Shown piece after piece: positions 12,359 to 24,109 of a stretch of 64,000 nucleotides of DNA (within the stretch, counting starts at the first letter, position 1; every line of letters begins with the position of its first letter). The notes below the pieces were generated by a model that saw only the letters and a program-made list of their open reading frames with translations, was not told the origin of the DNA and made no database searches. This DNA is from Pisaster brevispinus (taxonomy: Eukaryota; Echinodermata; Asteroidea; Forcipulatida; Asteriidae), in the NCBI GenBank assembly GCA_023634235.1, contig JAMKCF010000007.1, positions 7,015,630 through 7,079,629 on the forward strand, given 5' to 3'. A program made the translations under genes and the position numbers.

Positions 12359-12430
12359 TTACGTCATGTGTGGGAGCTCAGTTTTGTATAGCCACTTTGT
12401 TGCAAAGCAAACTCCCACACATGACGTCAA
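12359..12430. repeat. Inverted repeat around TGACGT
   Basis: The left arm ACGTCATGTGTGGGAG and right arm CTCCCACACATGACGT are exact inverses, separated by about 35 bases. It could be a small foldback element. Confidence 0.6.
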
Positions 12431-12764
12431 AGTATTGTCATTTCGATGCAAGCCGTCAACGGCAGAAGTGTTTGTAGTTTTTTCAAAAAACCTTGAGCCT
12501 GTGGCCTAATTTTTTTTTTATGGATAATTACAAAAAATTCTTAAGTGTACAAATAGTAAATTACATTTAGGGCCTTAATGACAAACAAACACATTATGAA
12601 CAAGTTTAAATGCTATTTACTTTAAACAAAATTCGCTCATTTACCTGTTTAAGAATAATGTTGAGAATGCCATAAAGAACGTTACTGTTCCATACAACCA
12701 CCATCGCCTTAAACAATGCAGCCTTTTGCGCTTGGCCATCGGGGACCAATTACATGGTTATTGT

Positions 12765-13090
12765 TAGTATTATTATTATACATGGGAATAAACCAAGGAT
12801 GTCTTCTAAGTGAACTTAATCACTGTAGCTCGCAAGCCTTGAGAAACCTATAAACAGGGGAGCCTGTGTGAAGTTGTGAACCAGAAACGCCAGGGGTTAA
12901 CCCCCACTCTGCCACGATACATGTTCTGGGTTCTTCCACGTACATGGGGCCTTTGGCTTAATGCCCCATTCGAAGGACAAAGCAATTATGCTGGAAATAT
13001 CCTGCTCAAGGACGCATGTGCCACTACCGGGACTCGAACCCACACTGTGCTGATCAGAAACACCACAGCTGACGTCCGTCTCATAGAATT
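12765..13090 (-). mobile_element. tRNA-derived SINE with TAA-type tail
   Basis: Read on the minus strand: a tRNA-like 3' half with B-box GGGTTCGAGTCCCGGTAGTG, then a body containing TTGCTTTGTCCTTCGAATGG and GAAGAACCCAG, ending in a TATTATTATTA tail at 12767-12780. The body and tail match the element at 36785-37192. The tRNA 5' half is truncated or diverged. Confidence 0.75.
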
Positions 13091-13154
13091 ATGTGCTGTA
13101 CAGGGCTCGGAAAGCGCGGAACTCCGCGGCAAGCAGAGCCATAAAATTGGCTAC

Positions 13155-13442
13155 GGCCCCAATTTCATAGAGCTGCTTAAACGGCCGATTTTGTGCTTAC
13201 TGTGCGATTTTCATTTCACAGTGCTGATAACCGTAAGCACACGAAAAGGCATGCTAGCCTTCCGGTGCTTACTGTATGAAAATGAATGACGTAACAATGC
13301 AAATCCATGGTGAACGTGCAAGATGTCTGCCTAATTTTCTTGCTAACCTGGGAAACACGCTTACGCTTAAGCAATTGTTTTCTGCTATAGCTAGCACACA
13401 AATGTGCATACCGTTAAGCAGCTCAATGAAATTGGGACCTGG
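13155..13442. mobile_element. MITE with 25-base TIRs
   Basis: The left end GGCCCCAATTTCATAGAGCT and the right end (reverse complement) AGGTCCCAATTTCATTGAGC are inverted copies continuing to GCTTAA. The length is about 288 bases. A diverged terminus recurs near 22070-22100 (CTGCTTAAGCAGCTCTAGG). A 111-aa frame crossing its right end is composite and not a gene. Confidence 0.7.
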
Positions 13443-16400
13443 TCATTTGACAACACGCATGGATTTTCTCCGCCTTGGTTCTAAACGTTGCGACGTCTCA
13501 TACGCCCCTTGCCTCCAAAAATATCCACATCAAACCATGGCGGGCGAGTACGAAGTGATTTCGACTTGGCTTCCCAAGGTGCTGACCGAGACCCAGCAAA
13601 GAAGGTTATGAAAAGTGCTTCACTAAATCATTGACATTAGTGATGGACCTATGAGTAGCATTACAAACCGAATTGTATCATAATAGATCTTGGGAAAAAG
13701 GACTGAGCATCACATTTACGAAAATGTCTTTGTCAACGAACAACAAAGGGAACTCAGCTGGCATTATTTGGGCTAAATGGCTCAGTTGGTGGAGCACCAG
13801 TACGTTGATTGAAAACAATAAACAGTAAGATTATGAACTTACTATTTCCTCTACAAAAATGTACAGACCAAAAAGTTTGTATTAATGTGATGTCAAAAGC
13901 TTTTTTAAATATATTTTTTTAGGATGCTGACAAAATTTGCATTGGAAGGGTAATAAATACGGTGGCATTTCACACTGTTTTAGAGACTTGTAATTTTGTT
14001 TCTTATTTTCATTAGGGCTGCATCACTATTAATTGAATATGACATTGAAGCCCCTGTTTAGCACGAACTTAAAAATCGTTCATTATTTTACTTTATTCGG
14101 AATACTTTAAACATAGTTAATGAAATGACCCAAATGTTCGACGTTGACAAAGACAAATGCAAAAGTGATCTTTGTTTTTGGATTGGAGATCTGGACAAAA
14201 TGGATGGAAGACTAATAAAACCAATGTTTATTTCTTTCCAGCATCTGTGTTCATGTTTGCCCCAAGCCACACTTTTCCCATAAGTAAGTTTTTCTAAGCT
14301 CACTCTAGAGTGTTCCTCAATTACTACAAAGTCTCAGAGTATCGGGATAAAAAAATACAATTCCCGTACAGAAAGTTTTTTCAAGGCACACTGGGACTTA
14401 AAAATATTGAAAGAAAACAACGAGCTTTCCACGACAATTCAAACAGTGTTTACTTTCTTCCCAGATTCTTAATTTGCTTTCATTTTATTTTATTTTTTCA
14501 AAAGAAACGGCTCTCGGTAAGGCCCCAATGGTGAGACTTGTTTTGTTTCTCTTAAGTTTCTTAGGCATTTGTTTGGAACTAGGTCGATTCAATTTGACGA
14601 AGCAATTTGAAAGCAACGTGACCGTACTTTAACCGTGTAGACATCACCCACACTTGATGCAACACAATTGATTTACCCTCACTCTACACCTATGCAAGTC
14701 TCTCAAGGTGGGCGTACGATCCCCACGGGTGTAACAAGAAAGTGGTTTGTCGATTATAAAAAAACAGTCTCACAAGGATTTGCTTGGAAATCTTGGATGT
14801 CACATCTCAAACAGTCACTTAGTGTGCTTTTGGAGAAACCATAATACTAATTGAGCGTATACTTTTAGCTTAAAAAAAGTTATATGTTCGGTGGTATCAT
14901 CTACATGCCCGTAAAAGATATTTGGTGAAAGATGTTTCTTATTAGTTTAATCCATTTTGAAGAGAGCTTCCTGCGTTAGTACTTGCATATGAAAGGCAAT
15001 GCCTTCACCACGCATTCTGGGCAGCGAGTGTGACTCAAATGTCCCCGTTAATGGTTTAGGATGTTTTTTTCCAATTAAGTTCATCCATTAAATGTTTTTT
15101 GCTGTTATTGAGTTATACATTTTAAATGTCACATTCGATATTATCCCATCTTCTGGGGAAACAGTTTTACGGGTTGAGCTGATAAACAACAGAGGGCGGG
15201 CTGCACGATTTAAGAATTTTCCTTGCAGCGCCGCAGCTGGAAATTTTTACAACCCCCCGTTAGCTTCTGCTCGTGCGGTCTTTACTGCACAAGGCACAAT
15301 AGTAAATTAATAAAGGGATATCAAATTACCAGTATAACTGATAAATTGATTGCGCCACCTTCAACAAAATTTAGTTGTACACAAAGGCCCCTAGTCATCT
15401 TAAAAAATAATAAGAAGAAAACAAAATCATAAAATAATACAAAATTAAAACGGAGCGTTGTGCCGACCCAGTTATAAATTGGCTGTACATAATGTTGGTC
15501 AGTTGCAAAACAAATCGTAGGCCTATAGGTCTCTAGTTTGGTATATAACTGGAAACCCCAATGCACGACAATGCGCATCGTAAATTTTTCAATTCAATTC
15601 TACATTTATTTCATATTACTCTTCTATTAAAAAACATGTACAAAATAATCATGAATAAGATTATTAGACCGAAATAAAGGGGAGTATGAGGCTGTCAGAT
15701 TAAAGCCAAGGTTTGTAGAAGACAGCCTAGACAGACAAACTGCAAACGTGGAGAGAGGACACTTTTTTGTTTTAATTTTATAGGACCGTCGAAACCACGG
15801 CTTTGGTTTTGGGCTTCCGGATTAGGTTCCGGCTTTAGCTCCGGATTGGGCTCCGCCAGTTACTTTGAAAACGAATATTTTCTGTACGGAACTTCAAACA
15901 GGTAGACGATTTCAAAACCGGAGCAGATCAAACGTGAGAGAGAAAAAAAAAAGTCAATTTCGGAACCGTAATAGCAATGAATTAAAAAAGGGCGTGTTGC
16001 ATTTAGATTCTGCGCTTTGGGTACCCCCCCCCCCCCCAAAAAAAAATAAAAAAATAACACACACATTTGTTTTGTAATTAATATGGTTGAAAAGAAATTG
16101 TGTTTGGTGTCATTTTATGACAGAACACGGTCGGCTATTTTGTAGAATAAATTTTTTGATTCCACAAAATGGCGGACCGTTTGTTCGCTGCATTGCAGTA
16201 ACTTGGGTGTTTAAGTGGAAACCATTGTGTTGTCACATACTCAACATGCACACAATATAAAAGATTATAAAACAAAAATAAAAGTAAAGAATCAGGGTGG
16301 TAAAATAACTTTTTTTTTTGCAATTTGTTTTAAAATTTGTGTCATTTTAACACCTTATAATGTTAATTTTGATACTCACTTCGGTATGTACATGAGACAA

Positions 16401-17485
16401 CACCCATGGTGTCAATTTTAACACCCCATGTTTTTGCAGTGTGGTTGTATTTCTAGGGGTAATTTTTAAATCACTTCTTACAAATTAAAACACACCGCTA
16501 GGTGTTGTTGTGTATAAACAACTCTTTAAAAAGGATAAGGAGTAAATCAAAACGGCAAGAATGTAGATTGATATTTTGAAGGAAACGTGCCCACTTAGAG
16601 CTAGCTTTTCCAAACTTGAGTAACTTGAGGGAGAAATGTTGTCGTATTATTGATGGCCTCTTACTTTAGATCAATTTGAATGAGATGGTCAGTACCACAA
16701 ACTTTCATTTTATATACCGCACACACACATATCCATGTTATTTGATTGGTGGAACACGCGTCACGTGTCATCCATTATTTTGCAGCGTCGTTTCCAAAAT
16801 GATCAATCCCGCCTGTTTGTCCAAACGAGGCAAGGTCGTGTTTTAAGCGGACAAGGCCTACATTGAGTTGTTGCTGAGAGGGTTATTTACTGTATCTTTC
16901 AAAATGAATTGGGTGAACGAGTTTCCGTGTCTCTTTTGTGTTAATTGTGGAAGAAATGTCAAATGCGAATTGGGTGTAAGATTGAATTAAAATATGGGAT
17001 GAGAACGACGACCAATGTTCAAATGCTTATTAGGCCTAATAAATCGCAAAGAGGGTGTTCAAAATTGAAGCACTCGGATGGTTTTACTCTCAATTCAACC
17101 AGAGTGTGCAAGTTATCATTCATTCACTCATTAAACAAAACATTTATTTCCAATTCACATATCTCGTGTCATACAAAATGATGATGTTCATAAAATCAGA
17201 GTACACTATTTAATGCGATATAATAGTAGGATCAGTAGAGTTCGTGAAATGGAGGCAAGCCCGGTAAGCTTCTGCTTGAGTTCAGGGCTGCCATACAAGA
17301 CAAGATAGACCATGGACAGACGAACGGACGAACGTTAAGACAGACGAGAAAGAAACGATTGAAACACTTATCAGAGATTACTGCACATTTTACACTTCTA
17401 GTAGATAAGTAATTAAACAATAATAACGCTAGACATTTTACAGAAAAATAGCTAACAAGGTATATAGAGAATTACAGGTAAGCTT
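13443..17485. other. Intergenic, no supported gene
   Basis: A tRNA A-box remnant (TGGCTCAGTTGGTGGAGC) is at about 13779-13796, without a B-box. A 43-base segment at 14241-14283 has splice-like borders on the plus strand but no coding support. A C-tract lies at 16023-16037. Motifs with TTTTAACACC recur at 16346-16430. The stretch 17225-17485 may be the 3' untranslated part of the LINE remnant that follows. Confidence 0.4.
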
Positions 17486-17489
17486 TTAC

Positions 17490-17905
17490 TTTACGTTTAA
17501 ATACGTTCAGTGAAGAGGAGCTTTTGATGTCACTTGGTAGCTTGTTCCAGTTGACTACACCAGAGTAAAAACGTGGGTCCTGTGCTTTGGAATGTGAATG
17601 TTTGTTGAATATCTGGTGTTATGGTCGTGAATGTTGTAGTTAAATTTGAAGAGCGAGTGGGGGTGGATGGGAAGTTTGTTATTGAAGAAGTTGTAGGCCT
17701 ACATGGAGATGTTCTGATGATATTTATTAATGTTATCGAGGTTAAGTAGGTTTAGTTCTTTGAAGAGAGGACCGGGTATGAGCACTGTAATGAGCTTTTG
17801 TAACAAGACGAATGGCTTTCTTTTTCGAGCAGTTTGTTTGTGTGTGTACGAAATGTGTTTCCCCAAACTACATTGTTCAATAGGGGAGAATAAGAGAGCA
17901 AGTAC
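17490..17905 (-). pseudogene. Degenerate LINE reverse transcriptase C-terminus
   Basis: Translated on the minus strand with stops and frame breaks, the segment shows the typical C-terminal order of CR1/L2/jockey-type LINE reverse transcriptases: PLFKELNLLNLDNIN, then NNKLPIHPHSLF, then IHDHNTRYSTNIHIPKHRT, then a region corresponding to WN-LP. Stops at about 17699 and near 17570 show that it is dead. No 5' part is visible. Confidence 0.7.
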
Positions 17906-18029
17906 CACACCAAGGAATTTAGTTTTCTCAATCTAGCAGTTTAACAGTGAGATTAGAAATATTACAGTGCTTCCTTTATTTATTGTTCTTCCTTCATTAA
18001 TATTATTCTTGTCTCATTAAACACTCCCA

Positions 18030-18095
18030 TTGTTACTGGGTTGTATACAACCTCTATGAGATCACTGGGTTGTATACAACCTCAATGAGATCACA
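18030..18095. repeat. Tandem duplication of about 32 bases with a palindrome
   Basis: Two copies of ACTGGGTTGTATACAACCTC, each followed by a variant of ATGAGATC. GGTTGTATACAACC is a perfect palindrome. Confidence 0.7.
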
Positions 18096-18099
18096 CTCA

Positions 18100-19235
18100 A
18101 TGGCAGAACAGCATGTACATGTATATGGTACATTGGCGAACACGGCACTTAGCTCACTTCAACGCCCGCAACTTTTTAAGTTAAACCCTTTAATCTAAGT
18201 TGCGTGAACCTATCAAAATAATTAATATTTCATCGGAACATATTTGAAATTTCTTCACAAACAAGAAATAACAGGAAAACTAAGCCAGACTAAAGGCCAA
18301 ACAGCTCTAATCGTTACCAGTCAATCATATCACTAAGAAACGCAGGTAAATTACAAAAAGACTCGTCCCCCGATAACCTTCATTGAGTCATTACAAAATC
18401 ATTACGACGTTACGATATGGAAATGTCGAGACCAATAATGAAGAACCCCAATCCGCAGTAGAGACGTTAATAACGAGAAGCCCCCTTCGACCCGTTGAGC
18501 GGAAGTAGTTGTCCCGGCCGATTTCCTAACTCCCCAGGTGGTACTTAATAAGTATGACAGTTACTTGCAGATAAAAAGTCTCCCAAAACCCCAGATCTGC
18601 TCCGATGTAGTATAATAAATGGCAAGAGAAGTTTTAAATAACAAATAGACACAGCAAAGCAGATGCACATAGTGTTACCACAAACTGAATGTGCATCGGT
18701 CATGCAATACCTCAAAACCCATACAATAATATACTGGGTTACAACATAAATAATATATAGATATACAGTCGATTTTTCTTTGTTCATACGCAAATTGTAT
18801 ATACAATGTATATAATTAGCACGGGAGATGGCCTTAACTTTCGATCCAAACCGAGGCATAAGGCATAAACAAGAACAAACGTATCCATTTATAGCAAGAA
18901 GAGGAGCAAAGGATTAAGGGAGAGTATCCAGAAAAAAGCGGGAAAATATAGCCAATCAGAGCTGTGAATTTACAAACAATGGGTTGCTAAGAACCAATCA
19001 GAGTGAAGTAGTGAGGACAAAGGATGGTCAGTGTGAGGGGGTAGATCAGTGGACCATAAAGGTGGCACCGCATTGTAGGCATTACAATGCGGGAAGCATG
19101 AAAGGGTAGGATTAGAGGGCAAGCCGCATCAGGATAATGCATCTAATAATAGGAGGCAAGATCAAAGTAATTATAGAATAACAGAATCGGTGTAAGAAAT
19201 TAAAAATAGGCAAGAGGAACCTGCGGAGAGAGTGG
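18100..19235. other. Intergenic; possible 3' flank of the Penelope-like remnant
   Basis: No gene is supported. On the minus strand this follows the PLE fragment at 19240-19480. It contains two direct copies of a CCAATCAGAG motif (18953 and 18994). The frame at 18545-18859 has no recognisable features. Confidence 0.35.
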
Positions 19236-19239
19236 ATTA

Positions 19240-19480
19240 TTAAATCCTCTTCAATTTAAGTGCAGGTTTGATGTAGAGACAAGTTCTACATTTAGAGCGG
19301 GTACACTTGTGACAACCCTGTATCTCTCTTGAGGGTGGTGTTTGGCCTGTAACTTGGGGGAGTTTGGCCCTGACTAGAATGTCTCCTAGGTTTTTACGGC
19401 GGCGGAATGCAACCACGGGGTGCTCAGGGATTGCTGAACGCAACCTCTTAGAGGAGTGAAGCATATAATACTGCATGTAT
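19240..19480 (-). pseudogene. Penelope-like retroelement fragment (RT to GIY-YIG linker)
   Basis: About 75 codons on the minus strand contain PVVAFRRRKNLGDILVRAKL, then GCHKCTRSKCRTCLYI. This arrangement (a KNL-DIL-RAKL motif followed by a Cys-rich CxxC...CxxC linker) is characteristic of Penelope-like elements between the reverse transcriptase and the GIY-YIG endonuclease. Neither flanking domain is intact: the frame stops shortly after the Cys linker, and upstream sequence degenerates. It is a remnant, not an active element. Confidence 0.6.
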
Positions 19481-19499
19481 TGGTATTTTGATAGGGTTC

Positions 19500-20140
19500 A
19501 ACCTTTCTCAATAAATAATATCATTGAGTTTGTCGTATTCAACATGTGAGAGGTGGTTTGTTTTTGTTTTGGGGGTCTTCGACGCGATATGGCTCCACGG
19601 ATTTACTTTCAAAGCCACGGTCCGTTAATCGGACTTTCAGAGTGAATTTGAACTTTTCAGTTGGCGACCTAATAATTTCTATTGGTTTTCAGCCACCATG
19701 CAAATTTATGTCCACATTTTTTTTTTTTTACTCAGTTTAATTTGGTATAGTATATTTGCAAGACTTCCTAGTCATGTTTGGGTGAGCAATACTGCGCCAA
19801 AATCCCACAACGTGGGTGAAATATCCCTTCAGTGATGAATAACACATGCACGCAGCCCCTTTTCACCGGGTGAATCCAGTCATGGACTTGACACAAAGTC
19901 TCTGTGCTGCTCGCCTGTTGTTAAAGATTTCTGAAGCTCGCAATGTACAGCACGAGCTTGGGCCGTGAAGGCGTGGCACACAGGGTAGATAAACCTATTG
20001 ATAAAGATTTGACGTCAACAAATTTTAAGTATAACAAATACTGAACGCAATAGACCTTTCACACGATTGTAAATTGCACATCGCGCGTACGAGGCGGTGT
20101 AGGTCCGTACGGGGCTTGTTGGTTACGCCTGCTGGTTACG
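19500..20140. other. 3' flank of the MYND gene, no feature
   Basis: It lies downstream of the stop codon of the minus-strand MYND/DUF4470 gene. No clear polyadenylation signal was located within the first 150 bases. Confidence 0.4.
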
Positions 20141-20146
20141 CCAATC

Positions 20147-21826
20147 CTACTTCTCTTTCGGTTGTGGTAAGTACCACTCAACTGCCCTATCGGCACCGTT
20201 CATCATTGTCAAATCGCGGGCATTCACTCTGTACTGGAATGGTACAAGTCTATTCAGAGTCTTGCGGAAGTCATTCATCCGCATACCATTGTACGTCATA
20301 GCAGCGTTGAGTGAAGGGATATTCTCTGAGGCATCTATGCCAAGGCCGCCCCCCATGATGTCGGCCCGAAGAAACGCTAGAAAGTGAGGGGTGCTGTTGA
20401 AGTACTCGCGGGGATTACAGAACAGATTCGCCTTCCTGTTGTCAGCATAGTCCGTACTGACGCATCGAACATAATCCTGAGAGCCTTGGCGAGACATGAC
20501 GTCAGCCCCCGGTGTTAACAAAAACCAATTCGTCGTCTCAGTAACGATTGCTGAGAAAGGATTAAGGGGATTAAGCAGCGGCTTGAAGATCTGAAGGAGC
20601 TTAGCGAAGCCAACATAGTCGATGAGATTGGATGTGAAGATCCGATCGTATCTTGGTAACCGTAAGCTCAGATGATGATTGGGAAAGTCCAGACAGTTTG
20701 CTAAAAACACGTGTATAAAAAGCCTTTCCTGAATGATGAGCGATTTCACCTTAAGGAGGAGACCAGTTATGTAGTTGTGGTACATCACCATCGGGGAGGA
20801 GGTGGTTCTGGTCTGGGACTCCCTTACCCTTAGGCAATCCCACACCATAAAGGGGAATGAATCTGTTCTAATACAGTATATAAACTTGTACTCCTCAGGA
20901 GCTCTTAGGCCTAGCGTCTGACTCGCTTCGGTACACTCAAAAGTATTGTCAGCACGAAGGGTTGCCAAAGGCTTTCGCCCTGTTAGTGTCGGGTTATCGA
21001 AAGGTATGGTACTTTCGTTAACTTCTGAAGGTAAGAACATACCATGGTCAAACCATTTTTCCATCAGCTTCTTATCCTTCTTATTCAATTTGGAAAGATA
21101 TGTTGGAATGGCTCTTTTGTCTTCGTTTTCAAAAAGCCCCTGCCTTTGTTTCCGAAGGTTGATTGATGTCTTCTGGCCTCGTTGACATTTTAAAGAGCGC
21201 CATCCTTGCCAAACCTGGCGAAGGTATCCCATGTCTTCACCCAGAACGCTGACCAATCCTTTAGTAGCATCACGGAGACTCTTTGCATCCATGTGAATGA
21301 GCTCACCCAGGCTTGTGGCGATCAGGTCATACTCTTTCTTTCTAATATGGATGGAGTACCAGATGCTAGTCAGACTGCTCTCAATCCCGTCAGTGTCTGA
21401 AAACCGAATCAACATATAGAGGAACAAGACATTCCTAGCCATGACGAAGGGGTCAAAGTCATTTAGGGTGATGTGAACTTTACCGGTGTATTCGGCCGGT
21501 AATGAACCGGTCGTCAACACGGTGCTGCGCAGGTCTCCACAGCCAGCAGACAGCACGTGGAAATCTCTCGCCAGCTCCCGTTCAGCCTTCTCATCGGACC
21601 ATTCGTTGTCGAGAAGCCGGAGAAAATCCCTTGCGATGGTGTTCCCAAAATAATACGGCGAGTCGGAGGTTCTCTCTGTTTCCCCCAAATGTGTGTTTCT
21701 GCTGCCGAACCTTGCAGCCATTGACCTAATGGCTGCCTTCATTGTACCGCAGGCTTGTTTATGTTGTTTCCAGTTGTTCACTTGACACTCCTTGTTACAG
21801 TACCATGCATTGTTACACTGTGCGCA
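20147..21826 (-). CDS. MYND/DUF4470 gene, coding exon 2
   Basis: A single long exon of 559 codons plus stop. It opens with CAQCNNAWYCNKECQ, completing MYND finger 2, and then carries the DUF4470 segment and a long C-terminal region. The reading frame is unbroken for 1,680 bases, by far the longest in the window. Confidence 0.92.
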   Translation of the reverse strand, partial: CAQCNNAWYCNKECQVNNWKQHKQACGTMKAAIRSMAARFGSRNTHLGETERTSDSPYYFGNTIARDFLRLLDNEWSDEKAERELARDFHVLSAGCGDLRSTVLTTGSLPAEYTGKVHITLNDFDPFVMARNVLFLYMLIRFSDTDGIESSLTSIWYSIHIRKKEYDLIATSLGELIHMDAKSLRDATKGLVSVLGEDMGYLRQVWQGWRSLKCQRGQKTSINLRKQRQGLFENEDKRAIPTYLSKLNKKDKKLMEKWFDHGMFLPSEVNESTIPFDNPTLTGRKPLATLRADNTFECTEASQTLGLRAPEEYKFIYCIRTDSFPFMVWDCLRVRESQTRTTSSPMVMYHNYITGLLLKVKSLIIQERLFIHVFLANCLDFPNHHLSLRLPRYDRIFTSNLIDYVGFAKLLQIFKPLLNPLNPFSAIVTETTNWFLLTPGADVMSRQGSQDYVRCVSTDYADNRKANLFCNPREYFNSTPHFLAFLRADIMGGGLGIDASENIPSLNAAMTYNGMRMNDFRKTLNRLVPFQYRVNARDLTMMNGADRAVEWYLPQPKEK

Positions 21827-22973
21827 CTAAGGTGAGAAAGACAAACAAATAGTTTGACCAAAATAAATCATACAGAACGAACTCCCAACCACACATTATT
21901 ATTTTTAAAGTTGGACAATTCGATATAGAGCCTCGTGTACGAAATGGCACAACAAAATCATGCTTGCCAAAATAAGATTACCAGCCATGAAACTATATCT
22001 CATGTACCATTTGTGACTGTTACCCTGCTCATTTGTGCTTAGCGGTAAATTGTAAAGCGACATTTTCTGCTTAAGCAGCTCTAGGAAAATTGGACCTGAA
22101 TTCTAATTATTTCTACATTCTAATTATTTCTACAAGACACAATAGAAACTGCAGTATTTGCAGTCGTACATGTACAGATTTTGCACACGTTCACACATGT
22201 CTGCTGGCCGGGTAAGGCTGTACACCGTTTCCAGTCAAACCTGGGTAATGGAAAAGCCTCAGAAAAGGCCGATGATTACGGTCAGAGCCGTATATTGGAA
22301 GAGTTGCGACAACTTGCAATTATAAGCCATTTTCGGTCACCTGTACACAGGGTGCTTGGCTACACTGCACATTGGGTTGTGCTACATTTGGACCGAAAAT
22401 GGCGTCCATCAACCACGTGACCAAAACAACCCTGGTCGCTATATGTCGCAGCTTTCCAACCAGACCTTATGCACATGACGTCATTTGAGAAGGGCGGCCT
22501 TGCCTAGAGGTCAAAAGGAGGCTGTTCATTGGTCAATCCTGTGCGCCACGCATACAAAACTGGCTTCGCCGTCGGTTTACCTCTCAGATGGCGGCTGGAT
22601 GACGTCAATGCATACGATCTATATACGACTCTGATTACAGTGCGTTAACGCATATATTCTTGTAGTCGTGAACACTTTTTGTCATATGATTTTTTTAATT
22701 TCGCCCCCCCCCCCCCTGCAGATTCACTAAAATATTAAACCTCAGAAATTTGTAGAACTTAATAATCACCTCTTTTACATCATCTTTGCACCCACACTCG
22801 CTGCACTTCTTGGTGCCGAACACCCCACACTCTACGGCACTGTGTCTGATGCGATCTCTCTCACGGCACGCTGCGTCGCAGTACACGGGCATTGGGCAGT
22901 AATCACAGTACATGACGCGCCCGGAAGGTAGCACCTCCTCACACCGCCAGCATCGTCCACGTGGAATATCCAT
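20147..22973 (-). CDS. MYND zinc-finger protein with DUF4470 domain (627 aa), two exons
   Basis: CDS is complement(join(20147..21826,22770..22973)). Exon 1 (68 codons) ends VKE|GTGATT and exon 2 starts after CTTAG; the junction is in phase 0 and falls inside the second zinc finger, which supports the splice. Finger 1 uses C8, C11, C23, C26, C32, C36, H44 and C49; finger 2 uses C57, C60, C69, C72, C78, C82, H90 and C94, both in MYND spacing. A DUF4470-like segment follows at about 125-215 with the signature LSAGCGDLR (about 160-168) and LNDFDPFVMARN (189-200). DUF4470 also forms the N-terminal region of the dynein assembly factor DNAAF3. MYND fingers bind proline-rich partners, so a scaffold or assembly role is possible, but the substrate is unknown. 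The region from 300 to 627 is conserved-looking but unassigned. The ATG at 22973 is chosen because it directly precedes the first finger. The intron is 943 bases. An acceptor-like CACTACAG lies just upstream of the ATG, so a 5' UTR intron is possible. Confidence 0.9.
22770..22973 (-). CDS. MYND/DUF4470 gene, coding exon 1
   Basis: Encodes residues 1-68: all of MYND finger 1 and the first pair of cysteines (C57, C60) of finger 2. The donor GAG|GTGATT at 22769 leaves phase 0. Reading on past this donor meets a poly-C tract in the intron and loses the finger pattern. Confidence 0.85.
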
Positions 22974-23945
22974 TATCAATAACCTGTAGTGATATGAGTA
23001 ACAAGAACAGCTTTGAGTTAACCATTAAGAGCAGAATTAACCCCAGGAATTATAACACAGATGCAGGAAGGTTCCACTATGTACTCGCTTCCCTGTAGTC
23101 CCAAGAAGTTTGATTGGCAAGGGGGGGGGGGGGGGTGTTTGAAACCTTAAAACCGAGAACAGGTGGCTGCCAACAACCTAAACCAGAGTCCAGAGGGTTA
23201 GATTCCATGTCTGTATATTTGTAAAATTGTGTGCAAGATAAGTATATGAGTGAAAGTAGTTTTCAGCCTTTAAAAACACACCCTACAAAACCACACTTAT
23301 ATCTCATAATTCTGACTTAGTATTATATGATTTATATACTTATGGATGCGAGATGTATCTCAAATGACTTGTATACATCAATACAATAAGAATGACTTAA
23401 TTGGCACAAGTTATAAATTATATGACTTATGCTAATTCATATGAGATATAAGTCTAAGCTTCTCCACAGGTATGCAGTATTAGCTATAGATATGACAAGT
23501 GCTAATTCATAATTATGAGATATATGTCACTTGACATATGTTAATTTATAATTATGAAATATTATAAGTCACAGGTATTACTTACATATGGGTAATTAGC
23601 ACTTTCATTTTTCAATGTCCCTTTAACGCTTCCGTAGTAACTGGTAAATGCTGCCAGATACTAATTGTGAAAGGAAAAGCTTACAAGCCAAGTTTCCAGT
23701 TACAAAATCGCATTGGTAGTTAGTACACAATGCAAAAAAGAATTTAATTATGAATGAAGTTTACTCCAAATAAAGCAGACGTTCAAAGTGGCGAAGCCAT
23801 CTTGTTATACTTTAATTCAAGCCCGGGAACGCCGTTATATGTTTCTGCATCATCGGTCACGCAACACGTCCTTTGCTATATCCTATTGGCGAGTCATTGC
23901 GTCGCACGCGCGCGTATCTGCTGAGGACCAAACGTGTTTCGCTAC
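22974..23945. other. 5' flank of the MYND gene
   Basis: It contains a G-tract at 23120-23135 and an AT-rich zone (23290-23590) in which variants of CATATGAGATATAAGTC recur several times in both orientations. No exon is supported. Confidence 0.45.
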
Positions 23946-23947
23946 TT

Positions 23948-24108
23948 CCGGTGTCACAGGGAAATCCCCCGGAAATTCTGTCCCCCCCATATGGGAAATT
24001 AACATGAGCCGGAGGAGGTTGATACGAAAGAGGGCGCTGTCAGAAAAGATTTGTACACAGTTTGCAGTATTGGGGGGGGGGGGGGTAGGGACTCTCATGC
24101 AACACCGG
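23948..24108. mobile_element. MITE family G1, copy 3
   Basis: Left terminus CCGGTGTCACAGG...GGAAATTCTGTC, inner segment GAAATTAACATGAGCCGG, poly-G at 24072-24085 and a decayed right terminus ending ACACCGG. Same orientation as the copy at 11961. Confidence 0.75.
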
Positions 24109-24109
24109 C

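Noticed and set aside
12876..13611. Frames of 137 and 111 residues on the plus strand
   Set aside because: They run antisense through a SINE and across a MITE; composite of repeats.
14241..14283. Short exon with acceptor TTTCCAG and donor GTAAGT on the plus strand
   Set aside because: 43 bases, no neighbouring exon in agreeing phase and no recognisable peptide; such pairs occur by chance in 64 kb.
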